This document shows, one piece after another, positions 15,543 to 25,099 of a stretch of DNA of 64,000 nt. The stretch is from contig FMUV01000002.1 of the NCBI GenBank assembly GCA_900101355.1, positions 1-64,000 on the forward strand, in the 5' to 3' direction. How positions within the stretch are numbered: the first letter of the stretch is position 1; each line of letters begins with the position of its first letter. The translations under genes and the position numbers were made by a program. The notes beneath the pieces are model-generated. The model worked only from the letters and a program-made list of their open reading frames with translations. It made no database searches and was not told where the DNA came from. The DNA comes from Ruminococcus sp. YE282. GTDB taxonomy: Bacteria; Bacillota; Clostridia; Oscillospirales; Acutalibacteraceae.

Positions 15543-17690
15543 TCAAAAACGCATTGTAAGAGAAATTCTGTTTTTATTTACATCAACAGACAATATTTTC
15601 ACCTTTACAACATCTCCGACCTTTAGTACTTCGCTTGGGTGTTTAATATACTTGTCACAAATCTGTGAAATGTGAACCAAACCATCCTGATGAACGCCGA
15701 TATCTACAAACGCACCGAAATCAATTACATTGCGAACCGTTCCGTTAAGCTTCATACCCTCTTTAAGGTCTTTTATGTCAAGCACATCGCTTCTCAACAT
15801 CGGAGTGGGCAATTCATCTCTTGGGTCTCGTCCCGGTTTTGCAAGTTCCTTTACAATATCATCAAGGGTGGGTAAACCTATTCCAAGTTTTTCGGCAAGC
15901 GTTTTTGAACCATAGTTTTTCACTCTGCTTAATATATCGGCAAAGTTTGAAGTTTTTATTTCTTTTTCCGAATATTCAAGCAAAGTTAGCAGCTCTTTTG
16001 CACTTTTATAGCTTTCCGGATGCACTCCCGTATTATCAAGCGGATTGTTACTCTCCGGAACACGAAGAAATCCTGCACACTGTTCAAAAGCTTTTGGACC
16101 AAGCTTTGGAACCTTTTTTAATTCTGAACGCGAATTAAAAGCTCCGTTTTCCTCACGATAGGTTACTATGTTTTTGCAAACGGTAGAATTTAATCCGGAG
16201 ACTCTGAGCAAAAGTGCGGGAGAAGCTGTATTTAAATCAGCGCCGACAGAGTTAACGCAATCCTCAACCACACCGTCAAGGGCTTCACCAAGCTGTTTTT
16301 GCGGCATATCATGCTGATACTGTCCGACGCCGATTGCTTTTGGCTCTATTTTTACAAGCTCGGCAAGCGGATCCTGTAAACGGCGTGCAATTGAAACAGC
16401 GCTTCTGAGAGTTAAGTCAAGTTGGGGCAGCTCAGAAGCGGCAAGTTTTGACGCTGAATATACTGACGCTCCTGCCTCGCTTACCACCATATAATAAACC
16501 TTGTGGTCAGCTTCCTTGATAACGTCTGCTGCAAACATTTCAGTTTCTTTGCTTGCGGTTCCGTTGCCGATTGAAATTATGTCAACATCATATTTATTGA
16601 TTAATCCAAGCAATTTGTGCCTTGACTCCTGTATTTTCTTGTCGGAATGAGTAGGATAAATTACTGCGGTATCAAGTACTTTGCCGGTATCGTCAACAAC
16701 GGCAACCTTACAGCCTGTACGATACCCCGGGTCAAGTCCGAGAACCGTTTTGCCTTTTACAGGGGGCTGCATCAAAAGCTGTTTCAAATTTAAAGCAAAC
16801 ACTTTTATTGCATTTTCATCTGCCGTTTCGGTAAGCTCGCTTCGTATTTCACGCTCAATTGACGGTGAAATCAGTCTTTGGTATGCGTCGGCACCCGCTT
16901 CTTTAATTATATCACTGCACAAAGGATTTGTGTCCTTGTCCAACAACCTGTAAATCACATTAAGCGGTTTTTGATTGTCAAGCTCCACCGATACCTTTAA
17001 GAAACCTTCTTTTTCTCCCCTATTAATTGCAAGTATGCGGTGTCCTGCAATTTTTGAAACAGGTTCATTAAAATCATAATAAATTGAATACACGCTGTCC
17101 TTTTCTTTATCAGAAGCAGAAGATGAAACAACGCCGTTCACCTTAAACAGATTACGTATTCTTTTGCGAATTTCGGCACTGTCAGATATTTGCTCTGCAA
17201 TAATATCCATTGCGCCCTTTATTGCATCTTCAGCAGAACTGACATCCTTTTCATCGCTTATAAAATTGCCTGCATAGTCATTCGGATTGAAATTTTCCTC
17301 TTGTTTCAAGATTTTAACCGCAAGCGGTTCAAGTCCCTTTTCTTTTGCTATTGAAGCCCTTGTTTTTCTCTTTGGCTTATACGGTCGGTAAATATCTTCC
17401 AATTCACTTAATGTTGAAGCCTTGTCAATAAGAGAAACCAATTCTTCGGTAAGCTTTTCCTGTCCGTCAATCAGCGACTTAATTTCCTCTCTGCGCTTAT
17501 CAATTCCTCTTAGGTACTCAAGTTTTTCGGCAAACTCTCGTATGAGCTGGTCGTCCATTGAGCCATGCATTTCCTTACGGTATCGTGCAATAAACGGAAT
17601 AGTATTTCCATCATCAAGCAGATTAATTATATTATCGGCATATTCCTTCTTTATATTAAACTGCTGCGAAAGTATTTCTGAATAATCCAT
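15543..17690 (-). CDS. tex: Tex family S1 RNA-binding protein
   Basis: A 715-residue cytoplasmic Tex/YqgF-related RNA-binding protein. In order: N-terminal helical domain, a central YqgF-like RNase H fold (GLDPGYRTGCKVAVVD), helix-hairpin-helix region (VVEDCVNSVGADLNTASPALL and FNSRSELKKVPKLGPKAFEQ) and a C-terminal S1 domain (GMKLNGTVRNVIDFGAFVD, GLVHISQI). Tex proteins affect transcription and stress responses; the exact role varies. The ATG at 17690 has GGAGGATGTA; the ATG four codons earlier overlaps that site. Single gene with its own promoter. Confidence 0.95.
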   Translation of the reverse strand: MDYSEILSQQFNIKKEYADNIINLLDDGNTIPFIARYRKEMHGSMDDQLIREFAEKLEYLRGIDKRREEIKSLIDGQEKLTEELVSLIDKASTLSELEDIYRPYKPKRKTRASIAKEKGLEPLAVKILKQEENFNPNDYAGNFISDEKDVSSAEDAIKGAMDIIAEQISDSAEIRKRIRNLFKVNGVVSSSASDKEKDSVYSIYYDFNEPVSKIAGHRILAINRGEKEGFLKVSVELDNQKPLNVIYRLLDKDTNPLCSDIIKEAGADAYQRLISPSIEREIRSELTETADENAIKVFALNLKQLLMQPPVKGKTVLGLDPGYRTGCKVAVVDDTGKVLDTAVIYPTHSDKKIQESRHKLLGLINKYDVDIISIGNGTASKETEMFAADVIKEADHKVYYMVVSEAGASVYSASKLAASELPQLDLTLRSAVSIARRLQDPLAELVKIEPKAIGVGQYQHDMPQKQLGEALDGVVEDCVNSVGADLNTASPALLLRVSGLNSTVCKNIVTYREENGAFNSRSELKKVPKLGPKAFEQCAGFLRVPESNNPLDNTGVHPESYKSAKELLTLLEYSEKEIKTSNFADILSRVKNYGSKTLAEKLGIGLPTLDDIVKELAKPGRDPRDELPTPMLRSDVLDIKDLKEGMKLNGTVRNVIDFGAFVDIGVHQDGLVHISQICDKYIKHPSEVLKVGDVVKVKILSVDVNKNRISLTMRF

Positions 17691-17738
17691 TACATCCTCC
17701 ATATAATTCCGCCTAAAATCGGAATTTAGAATACGGTA

Positions 17739-17766
17739 ATTATATCACACAATAATTGAATTGCAA
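17739..17766 (-). promoter_or_regulatory. Promoter of tex
   Basis: Minus strand: TTGCAA (17761-17766), 16-bp spacer, TATAAT (17739-17744). Confidence 0.65.
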
Positions 17767-17824
17767 AGAATTAATGCAAAACTTGATGAATATAATTTAT
17801 TAAAATATATTCGGAGGTATTTGT

Positions 17825-18214
17825 ATGTCTGATAAAAAGAAAGTCGTAAAATCCGTTATTTTCGGCGTACTTTGCGGTCTGTTATCAACAATTATTTTGA
17901 TGTGTATTTTGTCTGTCGTAATGCTTACGGGAGGACTTTTTCCAAGCGACATAATTAAATTTGCAATGGTTGGGATTCTTGCGGTCGGAGCTTTTTTCGG
18001 CGGATTTATCGCTACAAAAATCAACAAATCCGCCGGACTCGTGGTTGGTTTAATAACCGGATTTGTTATGTTTTTGATTATAACGGCAACGGCATTAACT
18101 AAAAACTCAGAACCTGTATCCTATATGACGTTGATTAAGCTTGGGGCTGCGTTGCTTGCAGGCGGTGCAGGAGGAATATTGGGACTAAGAGAAAGAAAAA
18201 GAATCAGCATTTGA
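17825..18214 (+). CDS. TIGR04086-like small membrane protein
   Basis: A 129-residue membrane protein with four hydrophobic helices (about 10-33, 43-62, 67-90, 100-120) and Gly-rich packing such as GAFFGGFIATKINKSAG and LLAGGAGGILGL. This matches the clostridial TIGR04086 family of unknown function. The ATG has CGGAGGTATTTGT. A TspO-like gene follows after 71 bp on the same strand. Confidence 0.72.
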   Translation: MSDKKKVVKSVIFGVLCGLLSTIILMCILSVVMLTGGLFPSDIIKFAMVGILAVGAFFGGFIATKINKSAGLVVGLITGFVMFLIITATALTKNSEPVSYMTLIKLGAALLAGGAGGILGLRERKRISI

Positions 18215-18285
18215 CACATAAACGCTAAACCAAATCAAATAATATCCATATTGTTTCTTAATAATTTGATAAAGGTTGGGTTACT

Positions 18286-18744
18286 GTGTCAAAATTTAAA
18301 ATTTATGCAAAATCTATTCTTTTGCCGATAATTGCCGGAGGTATTATCGGACTGATTATTCCCGGATTTATGGATTATGACAGTCTTAACAAGCCTCCTC
18401 TTTCGCCTCCTCAAATATTATTTCCGATTGTTTGGGGCGTACTTTATATACTTATGGGAATATCATACGGTATTCTCAAAAGCAAATCACTCACTGACAA
18501 AACAATTGACTTTGTCTATTATATTCAGCTTGCCGTGAATCTATTGTGGCCAATAGCATTTTTTGTGTTAAAATGGAGACTGCTCGCACTTGTAATAATC
18601 ATTATTCTTGATGTTTTTGTATTTGTTATGGGACTTTTGTTTTACAGTAAAGACAAATTAGCAGGAATTTTGCAAATTCCCTATTTTCTATGGATTATAT
18701 TTGCAACATATCTTAATTTAATGATATTTATTCTGAATTTGTAA
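18286..18744 (+). CDS. TspO/MBR family protein
   Basis: A 152-residue five-helix membrane protein. KPPLSPPQILFPIVW with following YILMGIS, QLAVNLLWPIAFF and PYFLWIIFATYLN are the conserved TspO stretches. The family binds tetrapyrroles and related ligands; its role in strict anaerobes is unclear. Translation starts at a GTG with AAAGGTTGGGTTACT. Followed by a terminator. Confidence 0.9.
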   Translation: MSKFKIYAKSILLPIIAGGIIGLIIPGFMDYDSLNKPPLSPPQILFPIVWGVLYILMGISYGILKSKSLTDKTIDFVYYIQLAVNLLWPIAFFVLKWRLLALVIIIILDVFVFVMGLLFYSKDKLAGILQIPYFLWIIFATYLNLMIFILNL

Positions 18745-18764
18745 TAATATATCAAGTAAAATAA

Positions 18765-18808
18765 TGGGTGATAATCTTGTTTTGGGCAATATTATCGCCT
18801 TTTATTTT
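18765..18808 (+). terminator. Terminator after the TspO-like gene
   Basis: GGGTGATAAT pairs with ATTATCGCCT (two G-T pairs), followed by TTTATTTT. Confidence 0.7.
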
Positions 18809-18992
18809 GTCAAAAGTATGAATTATCTCAAAAGATATGGAAATTTAAATTATAATATGATATAATTAACTATATCTATGGTGAAATGGGTTGTCACAAA
18901 CAATATGTTATTGTTGCCATAACATACAATATATAAGATAATTAGATATATTAATTTTCATATTTTAATAAGAGATAAAAGGAGAAGTGGAA

Positions 18993-21239
18993 ATGGCTCG
19001 ACTTTTGAAATTACCGAATGAACTAAAAGAATGGAAAGTTGTTTCACGTTTAGCTGATATTAACGACAATTCAGTATTTGAAGTAAGCAAAAATGAATTT
19101 GACGGCAGCACCACAAAAGCTAAGCTTTTGCATGTCGTATTTGACAAAGAAAAATATACAAGCGACAATGTTGTTTTTATAAATGAAGAGGCAAATTTTA
19201 TTAAAAGCATTGCCAAAACAGGAAGCATAAGCAACTATATAGATGTATTTACAGACAACATTCCTACAAAGGAAAAGGCTGAACTGTACATATTTTTTGA
19301 AAATTTTCCTACACTTGCCGAATGTTTAAGTTCAAAAAATTTCAGTGAATCCGAAGTTGTAGACTTTGGTATTAAGATGAGTGAAATACTTGAAACACTT
19401 GAGGCAAACAATGTATATCATGGCAATATTAACCCTGACAATATTTTTGTGACACCTAACGGAGAATATAAGCTTGGCGGATTTACAGATTTTGACGGTA
19501 TCAAGGACAAGTCATTCCTTGCACCTGAAATTGATAAAAACAAGCAGGCGGATTTTACGACCGACATTTATTCGCTCGGACTTATAATGTATTATATGAG
19601 CAACAACAATCTTCTTCCGTTTTGCCTTAAAGCTGAGGACAAACAGGAAGCAATAAGCAAGAGACTTGAAGGTAACCCGGTTTCGGCTCCGGAAAACGGC
19701 GGCGAAAAACTTAAGAGTGTAATTGTTATTGCCTGTCAACCTGAAAATAAAAACAGATGGAAAAACGCAGGAAATATTAAAAATGCGCTTACATCCATAA
19801 AATCCGAACTTTCTGTCGAAGAAAAACCAAACGACGAAGTTATCATTCCTCAGAACACGGATTTTGACGGTAACGTATTTGAAGAATATGATTATGAAGA
19901 TACTGTTCCCGAGCAAAACAATGAAGATGAAACAGAGGAAAAGAATAACGAAGAGGCTGTTTCGGAAAACAACGAACCTCAGATTGAGCCACATAATGAT
20001 GAACCCGAAAATGATAAAGAGGAAAAAGCTGAGACAGAAGACAAAGATTCAATTCAAAACAAAGATAACAGCAATGAAAATGACTCAATAAAGCCTATTC
20101 AAAATGACAACGAAACCGATAACTTCGATGTTGTAGAGGCACCAAAAGAGAATATTGAAGCACCCAAAAAAAATCAGGATAGTATCACAAACTCCACAGA
20201 AAAGTCTGACGTTGACTCAACCCCTGAAACAAATTCAAATGAAATTGACAACAGGGTATTTGATAACTATGAACCGACAAAAATTATCAATCTAAAACAA
20301 CCCTCAGAGGAAAAAGACTACGGAGATTACTTTGATGATGAACCCAAGGATATAAAAAGTAAATCTTCAGAACAATTGTCGAAAGATAACGATGATAATA
20401 ATTCAGAATTTGATGTACCGGCTTCAAGTTACAAATCGGATACTGATTCTGATGACAACGAAAACACAAAAAAGAGCAAAAAAGGAATTATTATCTTAGT
20501 TGCCGCAATAGTTGTAATACTTGCAGCATTAGGAGTATGCGGATATTTTGCAGTTACAAACGGTTGGTTTGGAAATTCAAAACCTGTTGAAACAACAGAA
20601 TCGACTACCGCCGAAGTTGCTACTACCGCACAGCCGACTACTGCTGCACAAACTACTGTTGAACCTACAACAGAGACACAAAACGTTGATAAATTCGTAT
20701 TACCTGTTGTTGGTTACGGATATCAGTACGCAAAGGAAATGCTTGAAAACGAGGGATTTGTTGTTCAAATCGGTGAATACAGATACAGCACAAAGTATGA
20801 AGAAGGATATGTTATCGCACAGTATCCCGACGAAAGTACAATTGCTCAAAAAGGAAGCGTTATCACACTTGACATTTCATCAGGTCTTATAAGCGACAAC
20901 TCCGATGACAACCAAAGCAGCCAGAGTTCAAATTCTTCTAAAAACAATGATTCTGACAACTCTTCGGATAATAATTATTCATATAATACATCATATATAA
21001 GCCAGTCAGAAGTTGAAAATATGAGCAGAGAGGAACTTAACCTCGCCCTTAACGAAATATACGCACGCAGGGGCAGAATTTTTGAAGACCCTACCCTTTC
21101 GGCATACTTTAATTCAAAAGATTGGTATACTCCAAAATATACTGCTGCCGAGTTTTCAAAGAACGTGACATTTAATGAATATGAGCAGGCAAATTTACAG
21201 CTTCTTATTAACGAGCAGGAAAAGCGTGGTTACAGGTAA
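18993..21239 (+). CDS. Transmembrane pseudokinase with PASTA and YARHG domains
   Basis: 748 residues. Residues 1-265 have a protein-kinase fold: APEI and TDIYSLGLIMYYM are clear. The catalytic loop HRDLKPEN reads HGNINPDN (143-150), so the catalytic Asp is Asn145, and DFG reads GFT (163-165); no glycine-rich loop is evident. Phosphotransfer is therefore unlikely. Then a long acidic Asn/Glu/Asp linker (about 280-490), one transmembrane helix (about 497-520), one PASTA domain (565-630) and a C-terminal YARHG domain (671-748, LNEIYARRGRIF and YFNSKDWY). Outside domains probably bind cell wall. ATG 18993 fits AAAGGAG; a GTG six bases earlier is too close. A hairpin ATGTTAT / ATAACAT lies in the leader at about 18904-18928. 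Confidence 0.85.
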   Translation: MARLLKLPNELKEWKVVSRLADINDNSVFEVSKNEFDGSTTKAKLLHVVFDKEKYTSDNVVFINEEANFIKSIAKTGSISNYIDVFTDNIPTKEKAELYIFFENFPTLAECLSSKNFSESEVVDFGIKMSEILETLEANNVYHGNINPDNIFVTPNGEYKLGGFTDFDGIKDKSFLAPEIDKNKQADFTTDIYSLGLIMYYMSNNNLLPFCLKAEDKQEAISKRLEGNPVSAPENGGEKLKSVIVIACQPENKNRWKNAGNIKNALTSIKSELSVEEKPNDEVIIPQNTDFDGNVFEEYDYEDTVPEQNNEDETEEKNNEEAVSENNEPQIEPHNDEPENDKEEKAETEDKDSIQNKDNSNENDSIKPIQNDNETDNFDVVEAPKENIEAPKKNQDSITNSTEKSDVDSTPETNSNEIDNRVFDNYEPTKIINLKQPSEEKDYGDYFDDEPKDIKSKSSEQLSKDNDDNNSEFDVPASSYKSDTDSDDNENTKKSKKGIIILVAAIVVILAALGVCGYFAVTNGWFGNSKPVETTESTTAEVATTAQPTTAAQTTVEPTTETQNVDKFVLPVVGYGYQYAKEMLENEGFVVQIGEYRYSTKYEEGYVIAQYPDESTIAQKGSVITLDISSGLISDNSDDNQSSQSSNSSKNNDSDNSSDNNYSYNTSYISQSEVENMSREELNLALNEIYARRGRIFEDPTLSAYFNSKDWYTPKYTAAEFSKNVTFNEYEQANLQLLINEQEKRGYR

Positions 21240-21274
21240 AGTGCAGCAAAATAACTGTTGGGAGCAGGTAATTC

Positions 21275-22993
21275 GTGAAAGAAAAGATATTTAAATTTTT
21301 AAAAAGCAAGACACTTTTTGCTTTTGTGTTTAATGTCGCAATAATGGCGATTTGCATTATTGTTACTTCGTTTTCTTTTGAAAGTTCAGACGATTTTTTA
21401 AACTCAGTAAATATTTGTCTAAAGCACTTTTATTACAGCAGTTTCATAAACTATATATTAGCTGTTATAGTCGGTTCGGCACAATATGCATTTAGAGACT
21501 TTAACTGCTATGTACTTGCACAAATTTTGCTTTCTTGTTCGGCATTCACTGCAATAACTTTTGTGTTTGCGGATAAGTTTAACAAGAAAATTGCTTTTGG
21601 CTTTTCTGCAATAATCAATATTCTTTTTGCGCTGAACCATTATCAAAATATAAACAGCAACAGAACTTCGGCTTTATTGCTTACAGCAGGATTTTTGCTT
21701 GTGCTTAATGCAATAAGAAACAAGAGATATAATCTCCCCTGCTGGATTGGCGTTGCAATGATTTCTTTTGGTTCATTCTACAATTATGTATACTTTTTTG
21801 TTGCTCTTGGATTTGCGGTTGCTTTTTTCTTTGGAGACCTTATTTCAAAGAAAAAGTTCAAACTGCCGTTTCGCAAATTTTTCTGGTATTTCAGACCGTT
21901 TTTGCTTATGTTTTTATTGGTGACAATTGTAGTTTTCGGGCTGAACCAATTTTCCTATTCGGTTAATCATGCAACCGATGAAGCGTCGGATTTTTATAAT
22001 TATTCGTATCTAAAAACTTCAATCAATAATAATCTTCCGTATCCAAACTTTGAAGATTATGAAGAAAAATTTGCAGATGTCGGTATTAATAGCAAAGGCG
22101 ATTATGAACTGTTGAAATCAGGATATTATGATTCTGAAAAAGCATTGAATCTTGACGCACTTCAAACGGTTTATGACATTCAAAAAGAAGAAAAAAGCAA
22201 TGCCTTTTTGACATCATTTACCGATATATTTACTGATAATTATCATCACTTTGCTTCATTTGACTGTGAAGCAATCATTATCCTTGTTTTTATAGGACTT
22301 GGCATTTTATTTGTTATATATCAGAAAAATCGTTTTGGATTTTTCCCGATTTTCTATGTTGCGGCCGGTTTGATTTCAAGTTTATTGCTTAGATATTTTT
22401 ATTCCGGTGCCAAGTATCTTATGTATGGAAATTGGCTTTTGATGGTAGTTCTGCTGTTCTACTCTCTAAACTTTGAAAAAGGCAGAACAAAGCATATACC
22501 GCAATTGTTAAAAATCAAGCACGGAAATTTAATAATTGCCTTAGCGGTCATTATTTGCCTTGGCGCCGGTTATATTTCAGTGTATACCGTTCACAACAGC
22601 AATAATAAAGACACCGTTCCTCAAAGCTTAATTTCAGAAATTGAAAGAAGTCCACATAAGTACTATGTTTTTGACACAAAAACCGCAATCGGATTATATC
22701 AGTTCAGTGAAAATTATATGCATCCGCTTTGGGGATTCAGAGACGGGTATCTTGACAATGTAGACACATTTGGATATTTCCACAATACAGAAAATTTGAT
22801 AAAAAGAAATATGCCGACCAATATTTATGAAGCTGTTTTGACCAACAGAGAAATTTATGTTATCGACAAAACCTCTGTGGACATTAAAGAAAGGTATTTT
22901 ACAAACAACTATACTCGAAACGGTCATACAGTCCGTTACAAGCTACTGAATAATATTGACAACTATTGCATATATAATGTTATTGTAGAATAA
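21275..22993 (+). CDS. Polytopic membrane protein, possibly glycosyltransferase-like
   Basis: A 572-residue protein with about ten to twelve hydrophobic helices in the first 430 residues, an extracytoplasmic loop around 225-320, and a C-terminal soluble part of about 130 residues. The layout resembles GT-C type lipid-linked sugar transferases or clostridial membrane proteins of unknown function, but no catalytic signature is convincing, so no function is assigned. GTG start with GGGAGCAGGTAATTC. It begins 35 bp after the pseudokinase stop and is probably cotranscribed with it; a strong terminator follows. Confidence 0.75.
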   Translation: MKEKIFKFLKSKTLFAFVFNVAIMAICIIVTSFSFESSDDFLNSVNICLKHFYYSSFINYILAVIVGSAQYAFRDFNCYVLAQILLSCSAFTAITFVFADKFNKKIAFGFSAIINILFALNHYQNINSNRTSALLLTAGFLLVLNAIRNKRYNLPCWIGVAMISFGSFYNYVYFFVALGFAVAFFFGDLISKKKFKLPFRKFFWYFRPFLLMFLLVTIVVFGLNQFSYSVNHATDEASDFYNYSYLKTSINNNLPYPNFEDYEEKFADVGINSKGDYELLKSGYYDSEKALNLDALQTVYDIQKEEKSNAFLTSFTDIFTDNYHHFASFDCEAIIILVFIGLGILFVIYQKNRFGFFPIFYVAAGLISSLLLRYFYSGAKYLMYGNWLLMVVLLFYSLNFEKGRTKHIPQLLKIKHGNLIIALAVIICLGAGYISVYTVHNSNNKDTVPQSLISEIERSPHKYYVFDTKTAIGLYQFSENYMHPLWGFRDGYLDNVDTFGYFHNTENLIKRNMPTNIYEAVLTNREIYVIDKTSVDIKERYFTNNYTRNGHTVRYKLLNNIDNYCIYNVIVE

Positions 22994-23048
22994 TAACAAC
23001 ATTTAATCTGTATTGTTTTCAGCCTGCATTTTTAAATCAGATTATAAT

Positions 23049-23095
23049 AAAGACCTGACTTTACATCATTTAGAAAGTCAGGTCTTTGTTTTTTA
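23049..23095 (+). terminator. Terminator of the pseudokinase/membrane protein unit
   Basis: Arms AAAGACCTGACTTT and AAAGTCAGGTCTTT, then GTTTTTTATTT. Confidence 0.92.
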
Positions 23096-23186
23096 TTTAA
23101 TTAATTTTGTAAAGCAAAATAAATCAGTTATTATATTATTTTTTACTGAATATAATAACTTAGAATTATGTGGAGGGGATTCTGCA

Positions 23187-23642
23187 ATGGCTGAAAACAT
23201 AACCGATTATTATACACAATCTCGAACACCGGGTCAGCTTGTAAGCGGCGAAAGTCCGTTTAAGCCTGAATTTGAGCAATTTATAAAAGAAAATCCCGGC
23301 AGAGGGACATTGAAAGTGCAGGTTAGCGCAGCACGGGAAGCATTTCCGATAAAGGACGTTGTTGTTGACGTTGCGGTAATTCACAACGGAAAGCGCTACA
23401 CATTATATAACGACTTGACAAATTCATCAGGAATCGTAGACAGAATAGTCTTGCTTGCAAATTCACTTGAAAACTCGTTAAACAGTTCAACCGTAGGCAA
23501 CGGCGAAACTCAATACCTTTTGTCGCTGTATCACCCGTTGTTTTTGCCGTTAAATAATATTGTTGTAACTATCTATGATAAAGTTGAAACCATTCTTCCG
23601 GTTGCTCTTACTCCAACTTCACGAGATGAGGTGCAAGGCTAA
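23187..23642 (+). CDS. SleC-associated beta-domain protein (hypothetical)
   Basis: 151 residues beginning MAENITDYYTQ. GRGTLKVQVSAAREAFPIKDVVVDVA followed by NSSGIVDRIVLLA and PLNNIVVTIYD look like the transthyretin-like beta-domain at the N-terminus of SleC-type cortex lytic proteins; here it is a separate gene. The ATG at 23187 has TGGAGGGGATTCTGCA; an upstream in-frame extension to 23013 overlaps a terminator and is rejected. Its TAA stop is followed immediately by the ATG of the next gene. Confidence 0.75.
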   Translation: MAENITDYYTQSRTPGQLVSGESPFKPEFEQFIKENPGRGTLKVQVSAAREAFPIKDVVVDVAVIHNGKRYTLYNDLTNSSGIVDRIVLLANSLENSLNSSTVGNGETQYLLSLYHPLFLPLNNIVVTIYDKVETILPVALTPTSRDEVQG

Positions 23643-24992
23643 ATGGCGACAAATCCTGTTGTTGTACCGAACACAATCACAGTACATCTTGGCAGACCCG
23701 ATGAGGCTGCCGAAAATGTGACTGTAACTTTTACTGATTATATAAAAAATGTTGCCTCAAATGAAATTTATCCTACTTGGCCCGACAGTGCGATACGGGC
23801 AAATATTCTCGCTCAAATTTCATTTGCATTAAACAGAATATATACCGAATATTACCGAAGTCGAGGATATGACTTTGATATAACCAACAACACGGTTATT
23901 GACCAAGCATTTGTTAAGGACGGAGAAATATTTGACAATATATGTAAAATCGTAGACCAAATCTTCAATAATTATATAGTTAAATCAGGAAGCATCGTTC
24001 CGTATGCGGCAAAATTTTGTGATGGAGTCTATACACAATGCAGAGGTCTGTCACAATGGGGGTCTGTTGACCTTGCAAATCAAGGTCTGTTGCCGTATCA
24101 AATTTTACAATACTATTATGGCGATGATATTGAAATTGTATATAATGCTCCTGTTGGTGAAAATACGCCGTCATACCCAGGTATTCCTCTTAGGCGCGGA
24201 ACATTCAGCGATGAAGTTCTGACAATAAAACGCCAACTTAACAGGATTCGTCTTAATTATCCTGCAATCCCCTATATTTCTTCGGCAACAACCGGTATAT
24301 TTGATGCTGAAACAGAAGATTCGGTCAAAGCGTTTCAACAGATTTTTAATTTAACCGTAGACGGAATTGTCGGAAAAGCAACTTGGTACAAAATTAAACA
24401 GATATACAATGCTGTAAAGCAGCTCTCGGAACTTACAAGTGAAGGACTCACCATATCAGATGTTGAACGAAAGTACACAACAGAACTTCAGTATGGCGAC
24501 AGCGGTGTAAGAGTCAGAGCACTTCAGTATTACCTTGCGTTTTTAGGTTATTTTTATCCCGAACTCCCCCCTATTCCTATCACAGGATTTTTTGATGAAG
24601 CAACAAGAGACGCAGTATATTCCTTTCAAAGCGCATACGGTTTACCTGTTAACGGGAAAGTGGATTTAAATACATTTTTAAAAATTGATGAAGTTTATAG
24701 GTCAATCGTAAGCGATCTTCCGGCAAACTATCAAAGTGCCATCGGAGAACCGTTTCCCGGAAAATTTCTTGTGGAGGGCGATACAGGAGAGAATTTAAGC
24801 ATAATCCAAAGATATCTTAACGTAATATCACAAAACGACCCAAATATCAAAAAGGTTGAAGTTACAGGTGAGTTTGACGAAGCAACCAAAGCAGCTGTAA
24901 TTGCATTGCAAAAACAACTTGGTATTGAACAAAGCGGAGCAATCGGACCTGTAACATGGAGTGAAATTGTGACACTGGGCAATAATCTATAA
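23643..24992 (+). CDS. SleC-like spore cortex-lytic protein with three peptidoglycan-binding domains
   Basis: 449 residues. The first 170 contain TWPDSAIRANILAQISFALN, then CDGVYTQCRGLSQWGSVDLA and ILQYYYGDDIEIV, the SpoIID/SleC-type transglycosylase region. Three PG_binding_1 repeats follow (about 185-260, 285-355, 375-445), each with a D/E-x-x-T-x-x-A-V-x-x-F/L-Q pattern (for example FDEATRDAVYSFQ). SleC-type enzymes degrade spore cortex during germination. There is no signal peptide, as expected for a protein made inside the developing spore or mother cell. No Csp protease is in this window. Confidence 0.85.
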   Translation: MATNPVVVPNTITVHLGRPDEAAENVTVTFTDYIKNVASNEIYPTWPDSAIRANILAQISFALNRIYTEYYRSRGYDFDITNNTVIDQAFVKDGEIFDNICKIVDQIFNNYIVKSGSIVPYAAKFCDGVYTQCRGLSQWGSVDLANQGLLPYQILQYYYGDDIEIVYNAPVGENTPSYPGIPLRRGTFSDEVLTIKRQLNRIRLNYPAIPYISSATTGIFDAETEDSVKAFQQIFNLTVDGIVGKATWYKIKQIYNAVKQLSELTSEGLTISDVERKYTTELQYGDSGVRVRALQYYLAFLGYFYPELPPIPITGFFDEATRDAVYSFQSAYGLPVNGKVDLNTFLKIDEVYRSIVSDLPANYQSAIGEPFPGKFLVEGDTGENLSIIQRYLNVISQNDPNIKKVEVTGEFDEATKAAVIALQKQLGIEQSGAIGPVTWSEIVTLGNNL

Positions 24993-24996
24993 CAGA

Positions 24997-25066
24997 AATC
25001 CACCGTTATTGAGTGATACTGAAATCAGAAAAACAATTTCAGTATAAATCAAATATGCGGTGGATT
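24997..25066. repeat. Nested inverted repeats between convergent genes
   Basis: Outer arms AATCCACCG / CGGTGGATT (24997-25005, 25058-25066) enclose ATACTGAAAT / ATTTCAGTAT. It may terminate transcription from the SleC-like gene, although no long T-tract follows. Confidence 0.55.
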
Positions 25067-25099
25067 AAATTATGCTTATATTTAATTTTACAACAAGAA

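Noticed and set aside
19512..19994. Minus-strand frame of 160 codons
   Set aside because: It lies wholly within the pseudokinase gene in antisense and shows no domain or start signal.
23013..23186. Longer N-terminus for the SleC-associated gene
   Set aside because: It would run through a strong terminator; the ATG at 23187 has an excellent ribosome binding site.
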